Below are positions 45,889-55,565 of a stretch of 64,000 nt of DNA, piece after piece. The notes beneath the pieces are model-generated. The model ran no database searches and was not told where the DNA came from. It saw only the letters and a program-made list of their open reading frames with translations. Source of the stretch: Hyperoodon ampullatus (Eukaryota; Chordata; Mammalia; Artiodactyla; Ziphiidae). Numbering within the stretch: the first letter of the stretch is position 1; the number at the start of each line of letters is the position of its first letter. The DNA lies in contig OX457057.1 in assembly GCA_949752795.1 (NCBI GenBank), positions 3,958,632 through 4,022,631 of the forward strand, read 5' to 3'. Position numbers and translations under genes: made by a program.

Positions 45889-46294
45889 TGGGAGGAGAGG
45901 GAAGGGGTGTCCCCTCAACATACCCCAAGTGCACAGCCAGACAATGATGGGGGAGTGGCCTCAGGCACCCCAGGAACAAAGGACAGGAAGGTCTAAACTG
46001 AAACCCCTAGACAATGACCATTTTGCTAACCTGACAAAGATTCTCTCCTTGACCAAACTCCACAGGCTCCTCTGAGACCATTTCAACCAGGTCTGGAATT
46101 TCGGATTCCTCTCTGCCTTGTCCAATTTTAGCAAGAATCCTGCTAAGTCAGCTTAGCCAGAATCCCCATCTGCCATATCTGGTCGGGTCTCCATTGCCCA
46201 GGTGATGTCTGACCACCTGGCCTGCCTTCACCCAGGGTCCCCCTTACTCCTAATGTTTCCTCTTGGTGATTTTCCGTCCACCTTGCTCCTCGGC

Positions 46295-46300
46295 TATAAA
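46295..46300 (+). promoter_or_regulatory. TATA box of the ERV1 LTR
   Basis: 'ctcggctataaatgcccac' has the usual U3 context and lies about 110 bp upstream of the polyadenylation region. Confidence 0.55.
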
Positions 46301-46424
46301 TGCCCACTTGTCCATTTTGTACTCAGAGTTGAGCCCAGTCTCTCTCCTAACTGCAAAACCCCATTGCAGGTCCCTACACCTATGTCATGCCTCTGCCCCC
46401 CTTGAATGAAGTCTGCCTTACCAT

Positions 46425-46429
<5 letters not shown>

Positions 46430-46457
<28 letters not shown>

Positions 46458-46647
46458 AGTATGTGGGCCTCTCACTGTTGTGGCCTCCCCCGTTGCGGAG
46501 CACAGGCTCCGGACGCACAGGCCCAGCGGCCATGGCTCACGGGCCCAGCCGCTCCGCGGCATGTGGGATCTTCCCAGACCGGGGCACGAACCCGTTTCCC
46601 CTGCATCGGCAGGCGGACTCTCAACCACTGCGCCACCAGGGAAGCCC
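46430..46647 (-). mobile_element. CHR-2 SINE in the LTR
   Basis: A T-run of about 26 at the left, tRNA-like head at the right. Exact 15-bp target duplication 'gccttaccattcttt' at 46415-46429 and 46648-46662. It splits the LTR just past its polyadenylation region. Confidence 0.94.
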
Positions 46648-46691
46648 GCCTTACCATTCTTTAGCAAGTGTCACTGAATAATTTTTTAACA

Positions 46692-47859
46692 AAATCTTCA
46701 GGAAGAAAAAGTGTGTGAAGTCACGCCAAGCCGAAAGTTTGCTTGGAAATCCCCAAGTGTAGAAGCTCCTTCCCACCTTCATCCAGCAGTTCACTTTCTC
46801 CCAATCAACCCAGCCCTGAGTCCCACTCGGCCTGGGCATCATAAAGCAGCATCTCAGGCTGCAGGCTTGCAGTGATGGGGCTGGGGGTGCAGAGTAGGGG
46901 GCCCACGGAGGCTGGGAGCACACGGTCGTCACTGGCTCCGTTAGGAGAGGGTCTCTTGTCTGCGAAGTCCCCTACGCCCAGTGCCTGGAGCAGCGCCTGG
47001 CACAGAGGACACATTCAGACCTCACTCAGTGGATGAAGCGAACAGACAGTCACCCTGGGAACACGGCTTCCAGAAGGCGCAGGCGTGCGCCGGGAAAGGC
47101 AGATCCCAGAGCAGATGACAGGCGCATGCTGGACCCCAGCTGCAGCAGCCAACACCTGGCCACCTGTGGGTGCAAAGGCCTCAGGAACTGTCCGTGATTC
47201 CTCACGGGGGCAGGGAGCGCCTCTGCGCCACCATGTCTTCTCAGAAACCCAGGGGCCCCGCCGTGCGGGGGCTGTAAAGGGACGCTGGCCAGTGTGATGC
47301 AGGAGAGTTCAGAGGAGGACAGCAGGGGACATCAGCCAGCTGGGAATCACCTGACGTCTGGAAGATGCCACTCAAAAAGGCAGATGCAGGAGTCCTGACA
47401 AAGAGGGGCCAAGAGGGTTTCCACGGTGACGGAGCTCCCCGGGGAGGGAGGCGGGCGCACAGCCATGGAAAGGCAGCCTGGCAGGCCATGCTGCCCTGGG
47501 TCCCCCCACTGTGTCCCAGACACGCAGCTTCTTCTCCAGCCTGGGGCTGCCTCCAGGCTGTGGGAGCATCTGAGGCTGTCAGCCCTGCCCCGAAGGCACT
47601 GGCAAACCCTCGTGCCCTTGATGCCCTGGACACGATGTTCACTCAGGCTCCCTGGCTGTCACTGTCAGAGTTAAGTGGCCTGAGCCTCAGGGAGCTGGGA
47701 GCCCCAGGTCCGAGCCCAGCAGGGTCAGGTCCTCCCCTAGTCCTGCAACACTCTCTCCTTCTCCCAGACCCGTCACCACTCCTGTCCTGTAGCACACTCT
47801 TCCTCCCCTCCGCCCTCAGGACAGGGCTGGGTCAGGCTCTGGCCGTGACCAGGAAATGA
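46692..47859. other. Unique GC-rich stretch, no gene seen
   Basis: An L2-like tail at about 46950-47035 ('cagtgcctggagcagcgcctggcac'). CpGs cluster at 47060-47470. The frame at 47365-47859 has no recognisable domain. Confidence 0.4.
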
Positions 47860-47873
47860 GAAGCAGAGCCAGG

Positions 47874-48089
47874 GCTTCCCTGGTGGCGCAGTGGTTGAGA
47901 GTCCGCCTGCCGATGCAGGGGACACGGGTTCGTGCCCTGGTCCGGGAGGATCCCGCGTGCCGCGGAGCGGCTGGGCCTGTGAGCCATGGCCGCTGAGCCT
48001 GCGTGTCCGGAGCCTGTGCTCCGCAATGGGAGAGGCCACAACAGTGAGAGGCTCACGTATCGCAAAAAAAAAAAAAAAAAAAAAAAAAA
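47874..48089 (+). mobile_element. CHR-2 SINE, sense, with long pure poly-A
   Basis: Head 'gcttccctggtggcgcagtgg' includes the A box; 'ggttcgtgccc' is the B box. Poly-A of about 26 uninterrupted A. Exact 14-bp target duplication 'gaagcagagccagg' at 47860-47873 and 48090-48103. These are signs of a recent insertion. Confidence 0.95.
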
Positions 48090-48103
48090 GAAGCAGAGCC
48101 AGG

Positions 48104-49162
48104 TAGAGAAAAAGATACAGGGCTGGTCACCTGAGTCTCCCCCAGCGTGGGGTCTCCTCCCCGCTCCAGCAGCCCTATAAATGAGCCCACTGCCACCAGT
48201 GCTCCTCCAATCAGCTCCAACACCTCCTTCCTGGAGCTTATTTCAGCCCCAACATGCCCTTTGCTTCCTGCCCTCCAACTCCCCCCAAAAATGCAAAAAA
48301 GCAAAGCCTGGCCTTACTGTAGGGACCAGGGCATCCTCCCATGTGCCATGCAGGATTCAGAGCTCTCCCTCTGGTTTGCACAAACCCTTTAAGGCTCCGG
48401 AGACCCCGGTGTGTTGTGAGGCTCCTCCGGGTAAGACCCCTTTCTCGAGGGGTCTGTCCCACCCACTCCTCCGTCGCTCAGTAGGGAACCTCCACCCACC
48501 CCACCCCCCTCCTCCAGGCAGCAAGGACAGTCCCGACAATGAAGCATGACCCAGGCCCATTGCTGCTGTGAGTTCCTCGGGTGCTGCTTTCGTGAAAGCG
48601 GGGTTTCAAACACACACACCCGCTGAGAGCTTGGCTCAGGGGGAAGCAAGACGGCTCTTTGAGCTTTGTTTGATGTCTCATTTTTCCCCCGGGGCTGCAG
48701 CCCTCCTGGGAACCAGAAAGCTGAGTCTGGCCCCCCACCTTCCCTGCACCAGGGCTAAAACCACACAGAAAATCAACCAGCTTCCTGAACTGGGGATGGG
48801 TGGCTCTGTTTTCCCCACACAAACCCCCTCCTGCCCACTGGCATCAGAAGACGCTCCCTCGGGCTTTGTCCACACCAGCGCCAATCGGACACTATGGGAA
48901 GGGGTGAGAGCCGTGCCAGGGCAGCATAGCCCGGAGGGAGCTCTGCCACAGCCCTGCCTGCCAAGCTGGAGCAGGAATGCCCTGGACCCCTGGCCCAACC
49001 TCATCTCAGCTTCCACCCCCTTCTCCCTCCTAGCACCTCCCAGGAGCTGCCTGCCCAAACCACTGGGCACAGGCTTAGGGGCATGGGGTCCCCCTATCCT
49101 GGGTGGAGCCCCAAGGGCCATCACTGGCGAGGCATCCATCAGCCCTCCAAGAAGTGGGGATG
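48104..49162. other. Unique GC-rich stretch, no gene seen
   Basis: The 213-codon frame 48568-49209 runs on into the following LTR, which argues against coding. Nothing else recognised. Confidence 0.45.
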
Positions 49163-49164
49163 CT

Positions 49165-49505
49165 ATAGACTGTTTATGTTCGGCCAAAATCCATATGTTG
49201 AAATGCTAACCCCCAATGTGATGGTATTTGGAGGTGGGGACTTTGGGGGTGATTAGGTCATGGGGGTGGAGCCCTCATGAATTGGATTGGTGCCCTTACA
49301 CAAGGGACCCCAGAGAGCTCCCGCCCCCTTCTGCCACATGAGGACACTGTGAGAAGACAGCCGTCTATGAACCAGGAAGCTGGGCTCACCAGACACTGAA
49401 TCTGCCAGCGCCTTGATCTCATACTTCCAGCCTCCAGAACTGTGAGAAATAAATGTCTGCAGTTTATAAGCCCCTGTCTGTGATATTCCGTTACAGCCAC
49501 TCGCC
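49165..49505 (+). mobile_element. MLT1/MST-type (ERVL-MaLR) LTR
   Basis: 'ccaaaatccatatgttgaaatgc', 'gtgatggtatttggaggtggg', 'ggtcatgggggtggagccctcatgaattgg', 'cagcctccagaactgtgagaaataaatg' follow the family consensus. Signal 'aataaa' near 49448. Confidence 0.9.
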
Positions 49506-49955
49506 TGGCACAGGGATGGGAGCCACAGAGAGAGAGCAGCTCTCCGTCCCAATTACTGTGTCCATTTAAGGGGTTGTTCCTTATTCTGGACTGTGCCCTT
49601 CCTCAGTTTGAGGTTTTGAACGTTCTTCCTTTTATAAAATTATGGTACCAGAAGTAGTTCAGAAGGAATTCTTCTTACTTGGCAAATAAAAAGTTGGCAA
49701 GTCTAAATGAGATCCAGGGATTCTCTGATTTTTAAAATTTTTATTGACCTATGTAATCCAAAAGTTACCCGTTAGGGGCTGAAACTTCTCACCCAAGAAT
49801 GACCCACAAGGAGTCCCTCAGCCTTGTTACCGGGTTTACTCATCAACTTCCAAAATGCAAATTAGTTGAGCAGAGACCAGGATGGGGCCTACATGGCATC
49901 CTAAGTGGTCTCGCAAGAAGGTGGCTGGGAAGCAGAGGGGGAGGCAAAGGAGGAA
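49506..49955. other. Possible old LTR-flanking remnant, then unique DNA
   Basis: 'attatggtaccagaagtag' at about 49641 looks like a second tRNA-Leu-type primer site, but it lies about 130 bp past the LTR end, so the link is unsure. Confidence 0.3.
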
Positions 49956-50065
49956 GCAGAAGGGGGTTATAATTTCCATGAGCTGAGCTTGTCTTAGAGC
50001 AATAAAAATAAAATTAGAAAAATTCTCTTCAGAGGCAAGCACAATCTTTTATTCAGTCAGAGCTG
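49956..50065. promoter_or_regulatory. Candidate conserved non-coding element (first half)
   Basis: A clean AT-rich island ('gagcaataaaaataaaattag', 'cacaatcttttattcagtcagagctgc') inside GC-rich DNA. Confidence 0.3.
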
Positions 50066-50279
50066 CTAATGTGCCTCAGTGCACCATCCAGCCCTCTGCA
50101 GACAGGAGATGGACACTGGGTGGCCAGGCTGGGCTCTCCCAGGGGGACATAAATCAGGGGGTCCGAGTGCTGGGCAGAGGCACTGGGGACAGACAGCCCA
50201 CAGGGGCAGCTCCAGCTGGGGGAGACCAGCCGACTCTCCCATCCTGCCCACCCTGGGGAGGGGAGAGGGTGGATACCCT

Positions 50280-50415
50280 AGTTGTGAATTCATCTGATCG
50301 TCACCAGAATCCAATTTTCCCCCTGATGTAGAGGAAATCATATGAGAAAAATAAGACAAGCAAGCAACAAGCAGGGAGTGATATGAGCCCATTACTGGGA
50401 CAAATTCATCAGGCA
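50280..50415. promoter_or_regulatory. Candidate conserved non-coding element (second half)
   Basis: 'gaattcatctgatcgtcacc', 'gaaatcatatgagaaaaataag' and 'ccattactgggacaaattcatc': AT-rich, repeat-free and again isolated in GC-rich flanks. Confidence 0.3.
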
Positions 50416-51064
50416 GCCTGAGCAGAATGAAGACCACACCACCTCCATCCAGGCCAGCACGAATCGGAGACCCCGTCTTCCCCCAGTCAAGCAGCCTGGT
50501 CCCCAGATTCCGCAGGTGCTATGTGTCTGTGGGTCCAGCCTGGGCCTGGGGAGGTGGGGTTGCTCCAGGAATCCAGGGCCACTTCCTGACAATCTTCTCA
50601 CTGAATTTCACTCCAGGGCCGTGGCTAGAGGGAGCCCCCAGCCAGGACCCCTTTGGACAATTCAGACAGTGCTCTAAGGGCACATGTTATAAGGCATCTC
50701 GCTGCAAAGCCGCCCCTTGACTGAGACCCAAGGACGGCCTCGCCCCAAACCTCCAGGAACGGCTCAGAAAGCTCAGTCTGTAGAATCGGAGCCTCCTAGA
50801 AATCTCAGGAGCCCCCTGGGGCCAAGGACTGGGTCCCCTCCGCCTGACACGGGCCTCTTTCCACACCAGCTCGACTTGAATGCCCTCATTCTAGGTTGCA
50901 CAGGACATCAAGGACGGGGTCCAGCTAGAACCTGCGTCCCCCTGGAACTCATGGCTCCTCTGGCCCCCGGATCCCCTTTGGAGGTGGAATTGCTGACGGG
51001 AAGATGTCCTTCATGGGAGAGCCACCTGGCTTCCTTCCTGTACACAAAGATTTATGGCTGGCAG
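50416..51064. other. Unique GC-rich stretch, no gene seen
   Basis: The frames 50427-50720 and 50717-51073 have no recognisable domain. Confidence 0.35.
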
Positions 51065-51192
51065 CGGCAGTAAATCCAGCCTCCACGCCGTTGCTCATTA
51101 GCTGACATATGTATTTATGAAAAAAAGGCCTCTCTGATTAAAGCTGTCACATTAGCGCTTTATGTATCTCTCCCAGGCTGAACGCGGCAAGG
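51065..51192. promoter_or_regulatory. Candidate conserved non-coding element / enhancer core
   Basis: About 125 bp with packed homeodomain-like and TALE-like words: 'ctcattagctgac', 'catatgtatttatg', 'ctgattaaagctgtcac' and 'attagcgctttatg'. Sharp composition change on both sides and no repeat similarity. Confidence 0.4.
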
Positions 51193-52190
51193 GCCTTAAC
51201 TGTCTGTGAAGCTGGCCTCGACTCCCGCAGGAAGCAGAAGGGTGCAGGGACAGGCTGTCCTCCCGCCCACACGGGTAACAAGCCCCCAGTGCCTGGACTC
51301 AGGGGGCAACTCAGCCCCCCAGAGAAACCACATTTCTTGCCCCACCCTCGAGGCCCTCCCTGGAGTCTGTGGCCTGGGAGTCCTTACACTCTGCCCCAAG
51401 GGCCCGGGGCCTCCAGCTCCCTGGGTGCCACCCCTCCCCCGCCCAGGACACGCCCACCTGCCAGCGCGCAGCTGTGCTGGATGGTGAGCTCCCAGGGGTG
51501 GGCAGGGCCCGTGGTTTCCTCGACATGGGGTTCCCTAGGGCCTCACCCAGTGTCCCCACAGCTCTTGGGTGAAGGTGGTATCTCACCCTGGCCCTGCCTG
51601 GATCGCCCTTTCCTGCCCACCTCCCACCCATTCTCACCCCTATAAGGGTTTAGCTCAGCACAGGTTTTTCCCTTCAGGGAGACCCCTGCCCGCCCTGTCC
51701 CTGCTCAGGTTCCCACAGCCCCGTGCTTGCCTCGAGCGTCTCAGCTCCACGTCATGGGCACATTTCATCCACTGCTATTGAGCAACACAGAGCAGGGGCG
51801 CATCTGCCTCTGTTCCCTCAGCCGCAAGCACAGAGCATCCTCAGGGTCACCAGAAGCTTCCCTGGAGCAGTCCCTGCCAAAACCAGCGTTGCAGACCACA
51901 TTGTCCCCACCAAAGACCCCACCCATGGCAGGAGTTCTCAAAGCCCGGCTCCATCAGCAGCCCCACACAGCTGCGTCGTCCAAGAGTTCCTTCACTACTT
52001 ACCTGGCCTTGGGGTTCAAAGACCTTTCTAGAACATTCTAGAAAAGCAGTCTTGACTCTCACGTTGGGGCCTGAGGGGCTCAACACACAAGACCCCAGTG
52101 GTGTGTTGGATGACTGTTGGAACTCCACCCTGCCCCAGAGCAGGGCTCCACCCCGTGCCCTCTGCCCTGTGTCCCCCAGTCAGCCCGCAG
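51193..52190. other. Unique GC-rich stretch, no gene seen
   Basis: Pro-rich frames on both strands reflect composition. Confidence 0.4.
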
Positions 52191-52194
52191 AGCA

Positions 52195-52530
52195 CACAGC
52201 TGGCTCCAGGCACAGTGGACTTGGTGTGGGGCTGGCTTTGGCCAGCGGAATGTGAGCAGGTGTGGCGTGATCTGAGCTAGCAAATGTTCTTGGAGGGCTG
52301 ACTTGCCCTCTGTGTGTCTGCCATCCTTGAGAACCGCCCCTGGGAGGCCCTGGTCTCAGAATGAGGTTCTCCTGGAGCCAAACTGACCCTGACCTTCAAC
52401 CTGAAGCAGATCCACCACTGTGACCACAGAATCGTGAGCAAAAAAGAAACATTGCTGTTGTAAGCCACTGTGTTTGGGGGATGTTTGTTTTACAGCATTG
52501 CTGTAGCGTGAAGCTGCCTAATACACCCCT
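52195..52530 (+). mobile_element. MaLR/ERVL-type LTR remnant
   Basis: 'ctggctttggccagcggaatgtgagcagg', 'gctgttgtaagccactgtgtttggggg' and 'acagcattgctgtagcgtg...cctaataca' are the ordered landmarks of this LTR group. The polyadenylation signal is degraded. Confidence 0.7.
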
Positions 52531-53600
52531 CTTCTTCTCACCATCTCTGAACCAACTGAGATAAAGGGGCCACCAGGCTGATGGAAACAAATGTCAGTTT
52601 TCTACTGATGAAGGTGAGTTCACAGTCTATGGCTTAGGTGAGGGCAACACCAGTTCCCTAACACTCTCCCCAGACATGGGTAGAATCGCCTACCTTTCAC
52701 AGGTAGAGGCATGCAGACCAGAGCACGGGCCCAAAGCGGGCTGGCAAGTCCCCAAGACAGAGGGCAGTGGGGACAGGCTGAGCTTCCCAGGCCCAGGTCT
52801 CCTCCCAAACTCTCCAGCAGGTGTTCTCGACACCTCCCTGTGGGATCTCCAGCCCTACCCCTACCCCCACCCCAGAGGAGTGGGAAACAGGACCAGCTAC
52901 ATAGTTTTCAGGGCCCCCAGCCAAATGAAAACACAGGGCACCCTGTTGAAAAATTGTTAAGCATTTCAAGACAGCAACGGCAGAGCATTAAACCAAGTGT
53001 GGAGCCCTCCTGAGCACAGGGCCCCATGTGACTGCCTGGTCATTAGCCCGCGAGGCTGTCTGGGGTGGGGAAGAAGTGTCTCCACCCACTGCCATCACCA
53101 CCGTCATACACCCAGCCTGGGCTTGAAAATGGCTGGTTGACTTTTTCCCTGCACAGAGTGGGCCTTGGAACCCTAGGCTCTCAGAGGCCAAGACCCTGGT
53201 GGTGCTTCAGCCTCTCGCCAACCTGGGTTTCAATCCCTAGTCTTGGGAGAAATGGGGCTGTTCCTGTCTCCTAGGCCGGGGGCACATCCTCAAAGAATGG
53301 GGCCCAGAAGTCACCCCACCCCCAGCTAGTTAACACCTCCTGCAGGTGCTGGGGACCCCGCTCAGCTCCTCCTTCTACCTGGAAAGGGCCATAGGAATCA
53401 GAGGGCAGCACCCTTCCCAGGCATCTTCTCCCAACTCCAGCCCCACACACTGCAGAAAAGTAATCAGAATCCCACCCAGGACACCCAGAAGTCTGTAGTG
53501 GGGCAGCCCCTGACCAAAGCCAGCCTCCCTGTGCAAGCTGACAAATCCAAAGACTCAGGGGGACAAATCTTTGCCAGGCTCCCAAGATCGTGGTCCTGGG
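52531..53600. other. Unique stretch, no gene seen
   Basis: Nothing recognised. Confidence 0.4.
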
Positions 53601-53604
53601 CATA

Positions 53605-53970
53605 TGCCACTTCCTTAGCTGTTATGCACGGGGTATCTTAATTATATCGGTGAGCAAGTGCTTGGAAATCACAGTTTCCAATCATATTTCATCTCACATG
53701 ACTCCGGAGCTGTCAATCTAACTCTGACCCGTGCATCTCATGCAAGCCTAATTGTCTCTGCAGCTTTAAACAGTGACATGAATCCACCCTCGGACATTTC
53801 TGGTTCATGGTAGCTAAGGAAAGACCAGGGCTCATCCATAACCCTTAAGAAGTATTATTATCCTAGGAAAATTATTCAGTTAGTCTACTTTAATAACCCT
53901 GTGTAGGGCCCTTGATATACTGTAGTCTTTACAGGATTCATTTCAAAAATATTACCTGTCACTTTCCAAC
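53605..53970. promoter_or_regulatory. Strongest conserved non-coding element candidate
   Basis: About 360 bp of repeat-free AT-rich DNA in GC-rich flanks, dense in developmental factor words: 'cttaattata', 'gcctaattgtc', 'ctgtcaatctaac', 'cagtgacatg', 'attacctgtcac' (TALE-like), 'cagctttaaac' and 'aattattcagtta'. No open frame of note. Its integrity compared with its decayed surroundings suggests selective constraint, but this was not measured. Confidence 0.45.
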
Positions 53971-55430
53971 CAACTGAAGCAACAGGGAGGCACCCAGCAT
54001 GGACTCTGATAGGGGTGCCCATTTGTCAGCTTAATATGCCATAAAGAGCAGTGGCATTGCTCCCTTCAGGGCATAAATCTCCCCAAGCCTAGGGAGGGCT
54101 TTAGGGGCACAGGGAGGAAGAGCAGTGAGAGGCTCCCGCCAACACACAAGGTGGGAGCTGGAGAAGCACGTTGTCCTTCTCGCCCAAGGGGGCGACTGCT
54201 GATCATCTGTACCTGAGGGCCACTTCCCCCTCCCCACAGCAGACCAGGGCCAGCTCTGCCTGACAGCCAGGCAAGCCAGGGCTCACCTCCGTCAGCACCC
54301 TGGCCTCGGTGTCTGTAATTGAGGAGTGGTGACCTGGCTGCATTCCAGGGATACGGATGTGTCTGGGATGGATGAATGGAAGGTGGCACGTCGGCCCTCC
54401 CTGAGACACAGCTGTTGAATGAAGGAAGGAACAAACCAACCAATCAGCCATCTGACACAGCATTCCAGAAGGGCCACAGATATTCACTCGCTGGCCTGCA
54501 GGGCCGGGTACCCAGGGAGATGGATGGGCGCTGAGACCATGTCCCATCATCTTCCCACCCCCACCTCTCCCATCATCCTCAGTCTCACCTCCCTCTCTTC
54601 CCGGAGGCCTCAGACTAGAGCACCTGCCACGGCAGCCGCCCAGCCCAAGGACGGGCTGTCACAGCTGAAGCCCAGGCCCTGTGGGGATCCCGAGGGGTCA
54701 GGGAGAGGTTCTGGGGTCTGCTCCTGTCTTCCGCCTGGCCCAGGCCTCCCTCAGGCCACCAACTTCAGATCTCTTCCAGGCCGTGCTGCTTCCAGAAATA
54801 AATTGTTTCCAGCAGTGTCTGCTTCCACACCCTCACTGATTTTTGTCTCTGTTTTCCCAGCTTCCTGTAGCAACAGGACATTTCGGGTGATGGATTGGAG
54901 CTCACCCGGCACTAACCAGCCTCTTCAAAGCCGTCCACAGCAGGACCCTGGCCGGGGCTCCCAGTGGCTTTGGGGAAGAGCCAGCGGGACACACGGAGGC
55001 CTCTCCCTTTATTCCTCCAGGAAAAGGCGCCATCCGTGGGGCCCCATAAGTTGGGCTGTGGGGTCCACCTGACAGGTTCAGATACCCCCTTTCTCTCTCA
55101 CGACCTTGGACAAGGCACCACCCAACCTCGGGGCTTCAGCACCCTCACCTGCCAGCCCCGGGGTCTGGGAGGACCAAACACAATGCAGCAGGCTATGGTC
55201 CAGAGTGGCCTGGCCGCCCATGGCATCAGGGACCAAGCACTCCACTCTGCCATTCAGGGTGTGGCCTCTGCATCCCAGGCATCCAGGAGGGAAGAGGAGC
55301 CTGCATCCTGTCGCAGGGACACATGTCCCCCTCCTCCTGCTTGGCAGCCCCCCAACCTGCCACCTTCTGGAAACAACCCCTGTCCCCCCATCCTCTCCCC
55401 CTCTCCTGCAGGGCAGGGCACCAAACGCCT
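53971..55430. other. Unique stretch, no gene seen
   Basis: The 217-codon frame 54419-55072 is Ser/Pro/Gly-rich, has no recognisable domain and overlaps minus-strand frames. Not called. Confidence 0.4.
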
Positions 55431-55434
55431 GACA

Positions 55435-55565
55435 TGGGATCTCCTTAATCCTATAGCATCCCTGAGGCAGTGATGCTGTTGTCCCAGCTTGCAGGTGAGA
55501 AAGTCGAGGCTCAGAGATGTGAAGAGCATGCCAAGGTCACCCCACTGGTGAGTGATGGGCACTGA
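55435..55565 (-). repeat. MIR SINE fragment, antisense
   Basis: 'cagcttgcaggtgagaaagtcgaggctcagagatgtgaag' and 'ccaaggtcaccccac' are MIR complement. Confidence 0.75.

Larger units (their letters stand above)
45889..46691 (+). mobile_element. ERV1-class LTR, split by a SINE
   Basis: Begins near 'tgggatgggagg'. Interior 'ctaaactgaaacccctagacaatgaccattttgc'. TATA box 'tataaa' at 46295-46300. Weak signal 'aatgaa' at 46405, end 'tgaataattttttaaca' at 46691. Without the SINE it is about 570 bp. No internal viral sequence, so probably a solo LTR. Confidence 0.75.

Noticed and set aside
48568..49209. 213-codon frame
   Set aside because: It ends inside an MLT1-type LTR, has no recognisable domain, and overlaps a long minus-strand frame. 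GC-rich DNA readily gives such frames.
49636..49665. Second tRNA-Leu-type primer binding site
   Set aside because: 'tggtaccagaagtag' is suggestive but lies about 130 bp beyond the LTR end, so it is not called as a feature of that LTR.
54419..55072. 217-codon Ser/Pro-rich frame
   Set aside because: Low-complexity composition, no family resemblance and overlapping frames on both strands.
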